Positions 47,150 to 64,000 of a stretch of DNA of 64,000 nucleotides are shown in pieces. Position numbers and translations under genes: made by a program. Origin of the DNA: Glandiceps talaboti (lineage: Eukaryota; Hemichordata; Enteropneusta; Spengelidae); assembly GCF_964340395.1 (NCBI RefSeq), contig NC_135560.1, positions 23,220,675 to 23,284,674 on the forward strand, read 5' to 3'. The notes under the pieces were generated by a model. The model was not told where the DNA came from and ran no database searches. It was given only the letters and a program-made list of their open reading frames with translations. Within the stretch, counting starts at the first letter, position 1. Each line of letters begins with the position of its first letter.

Positions 47150-47306
47150 TTTTATCTTGCGATCACCGACGGGCACTGCCCACCTAGGCAACCGTCGTCA
47201 ACGTCGATGTGACGTGTACATCTGTAAAAGCCAGTAGGGGAATCTTCACTCTACTCATTATCTTTATCGCTGTGCGAGAGAAAGGATAGCGTTCGGTTCT
47301 CTCAAG
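47150..47306 (+). promoter_or_regulatory. Probable PAM promoter and 5'UTR
   Basis: CpG-richer DNA just upstream of the PAM start, with a CRE-like core in GATGTGACGTGTAC near 47206-47219. Inferred from position only. Confidence 0.3.
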
Positions 47307-63739
<16,433 letters not shown>

Positions 63740-64000
63740 GTGTGTACATTATTTTAAAGTCCTCCTTGAATTATCTTTTCGTGGAGTCGTCCTCATCATC
63801 CCTAACTTGAACTGGTAGTTATATATTAAAGATATTCATGGAGAGAAACACGTCGTGTGAATCACTTGATAAGGTTCTAATCTACTGTAGTTAAACCCAT
63901 TGGTAGTGGCCAGTAATGGGACGATGCATAATTCAATTATTTTTTTCTGATCTTAAGATTTGTGTATTTTCAAAGGCATTGTAATCGATTATTATTTCGG
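63740..64000 (+). other. PAM intron, partial
   Basis: Starts with the donor GTGTGT after the split Gly codon of YVSDG. No further exon is visible before the window ends. Confidence 0.7.

Larger units (their letters stand above)
44884..47306. other. Intergenic region between Nkp2-like gene and PAM
   Basis: The GC-rich start (GGCGGCGGTGGCG near 44931-44942) is probably the promoter of the Nkp2-like gene. A solo MITE end lies at 45130. One small open frame with a membrane helix begins at 45317. Otherwise no gene is seen. A block around 45935-46040 (GACGAAGCC ... GGCGAAAGCTTTCG) looks like the end of an unidentified transposon. PAM promoter sequence should lie just before 47307. Confidence 0.5.

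Overview
This window is nuclear DNA from an animal, most likely a marine invertebrate bilaterian. It is AT-rich, with many short phase-consistent GT-AG exons, long introns, very dense microsatellites and minisatellites, and many small inverted-repeat (MITE-like) insertions. The proteins are clearly metazoan (UBAP1, KIF24, NUDT2, PAM). Frequent ACATGTA words and a repeat with an (AAT)n head recall hemichordate, echinoderm, amphioxus or mollusc genomes, but I cannot fix the phylum from sequence alone.

Layout from left to right: (1) UBAP1 on +, 2181-7093, five coding exons seen and the N-terminal exon not found. (2) A roughly 7.9 kb repeat-rich gap holding the probable UBAP1 3'UTR. (3) KIF24 on -, 34445-15004, ten coding exons whose phases all agree, 1,618 codons: SAM domain, kinesin motor, a very large exon with a run of TPER repeats, and a conserved C-terminal helix. 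(4) A CpG-rich stretch at about 38.0-39.1 kb, probably the shared KIF24/NUDT2 promoter. (5) NUDT2 on +, 39099-40033, two exons. (6) On -, 44883-41366, a six-exon gene for a 156-residue coiled-coil protein that I assign to the Nkp2/Cnl2 kinetochore family. (7) PAM on +, 47307 to beyond the window, eight exons seen. Its lyase (PAL) half looks normal so far, but its monooxygenase (PHM) half has lost copper-binding residues and the whole C-terminal lobe.

UBAP1(+), KIF24(-), NUDT2(+) have the same order and orientation as on human chromosome 9p13 (recalled from general knowledge), so this is a deeply conserved block. The Nkp2-like gene and PAM are not part of that human block.

The two strongest leads are the animal Nkp2-like gene and the PAM with a degraded PHM domain. 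A third theme is that several introns carry tandem copies of the neighbouring exon end plus its splice site (UBAP1 once, KIF24 at several junctions). All gene models were built by hand from reading frames, splice consensus and remembered family sequences; no alignment was run.
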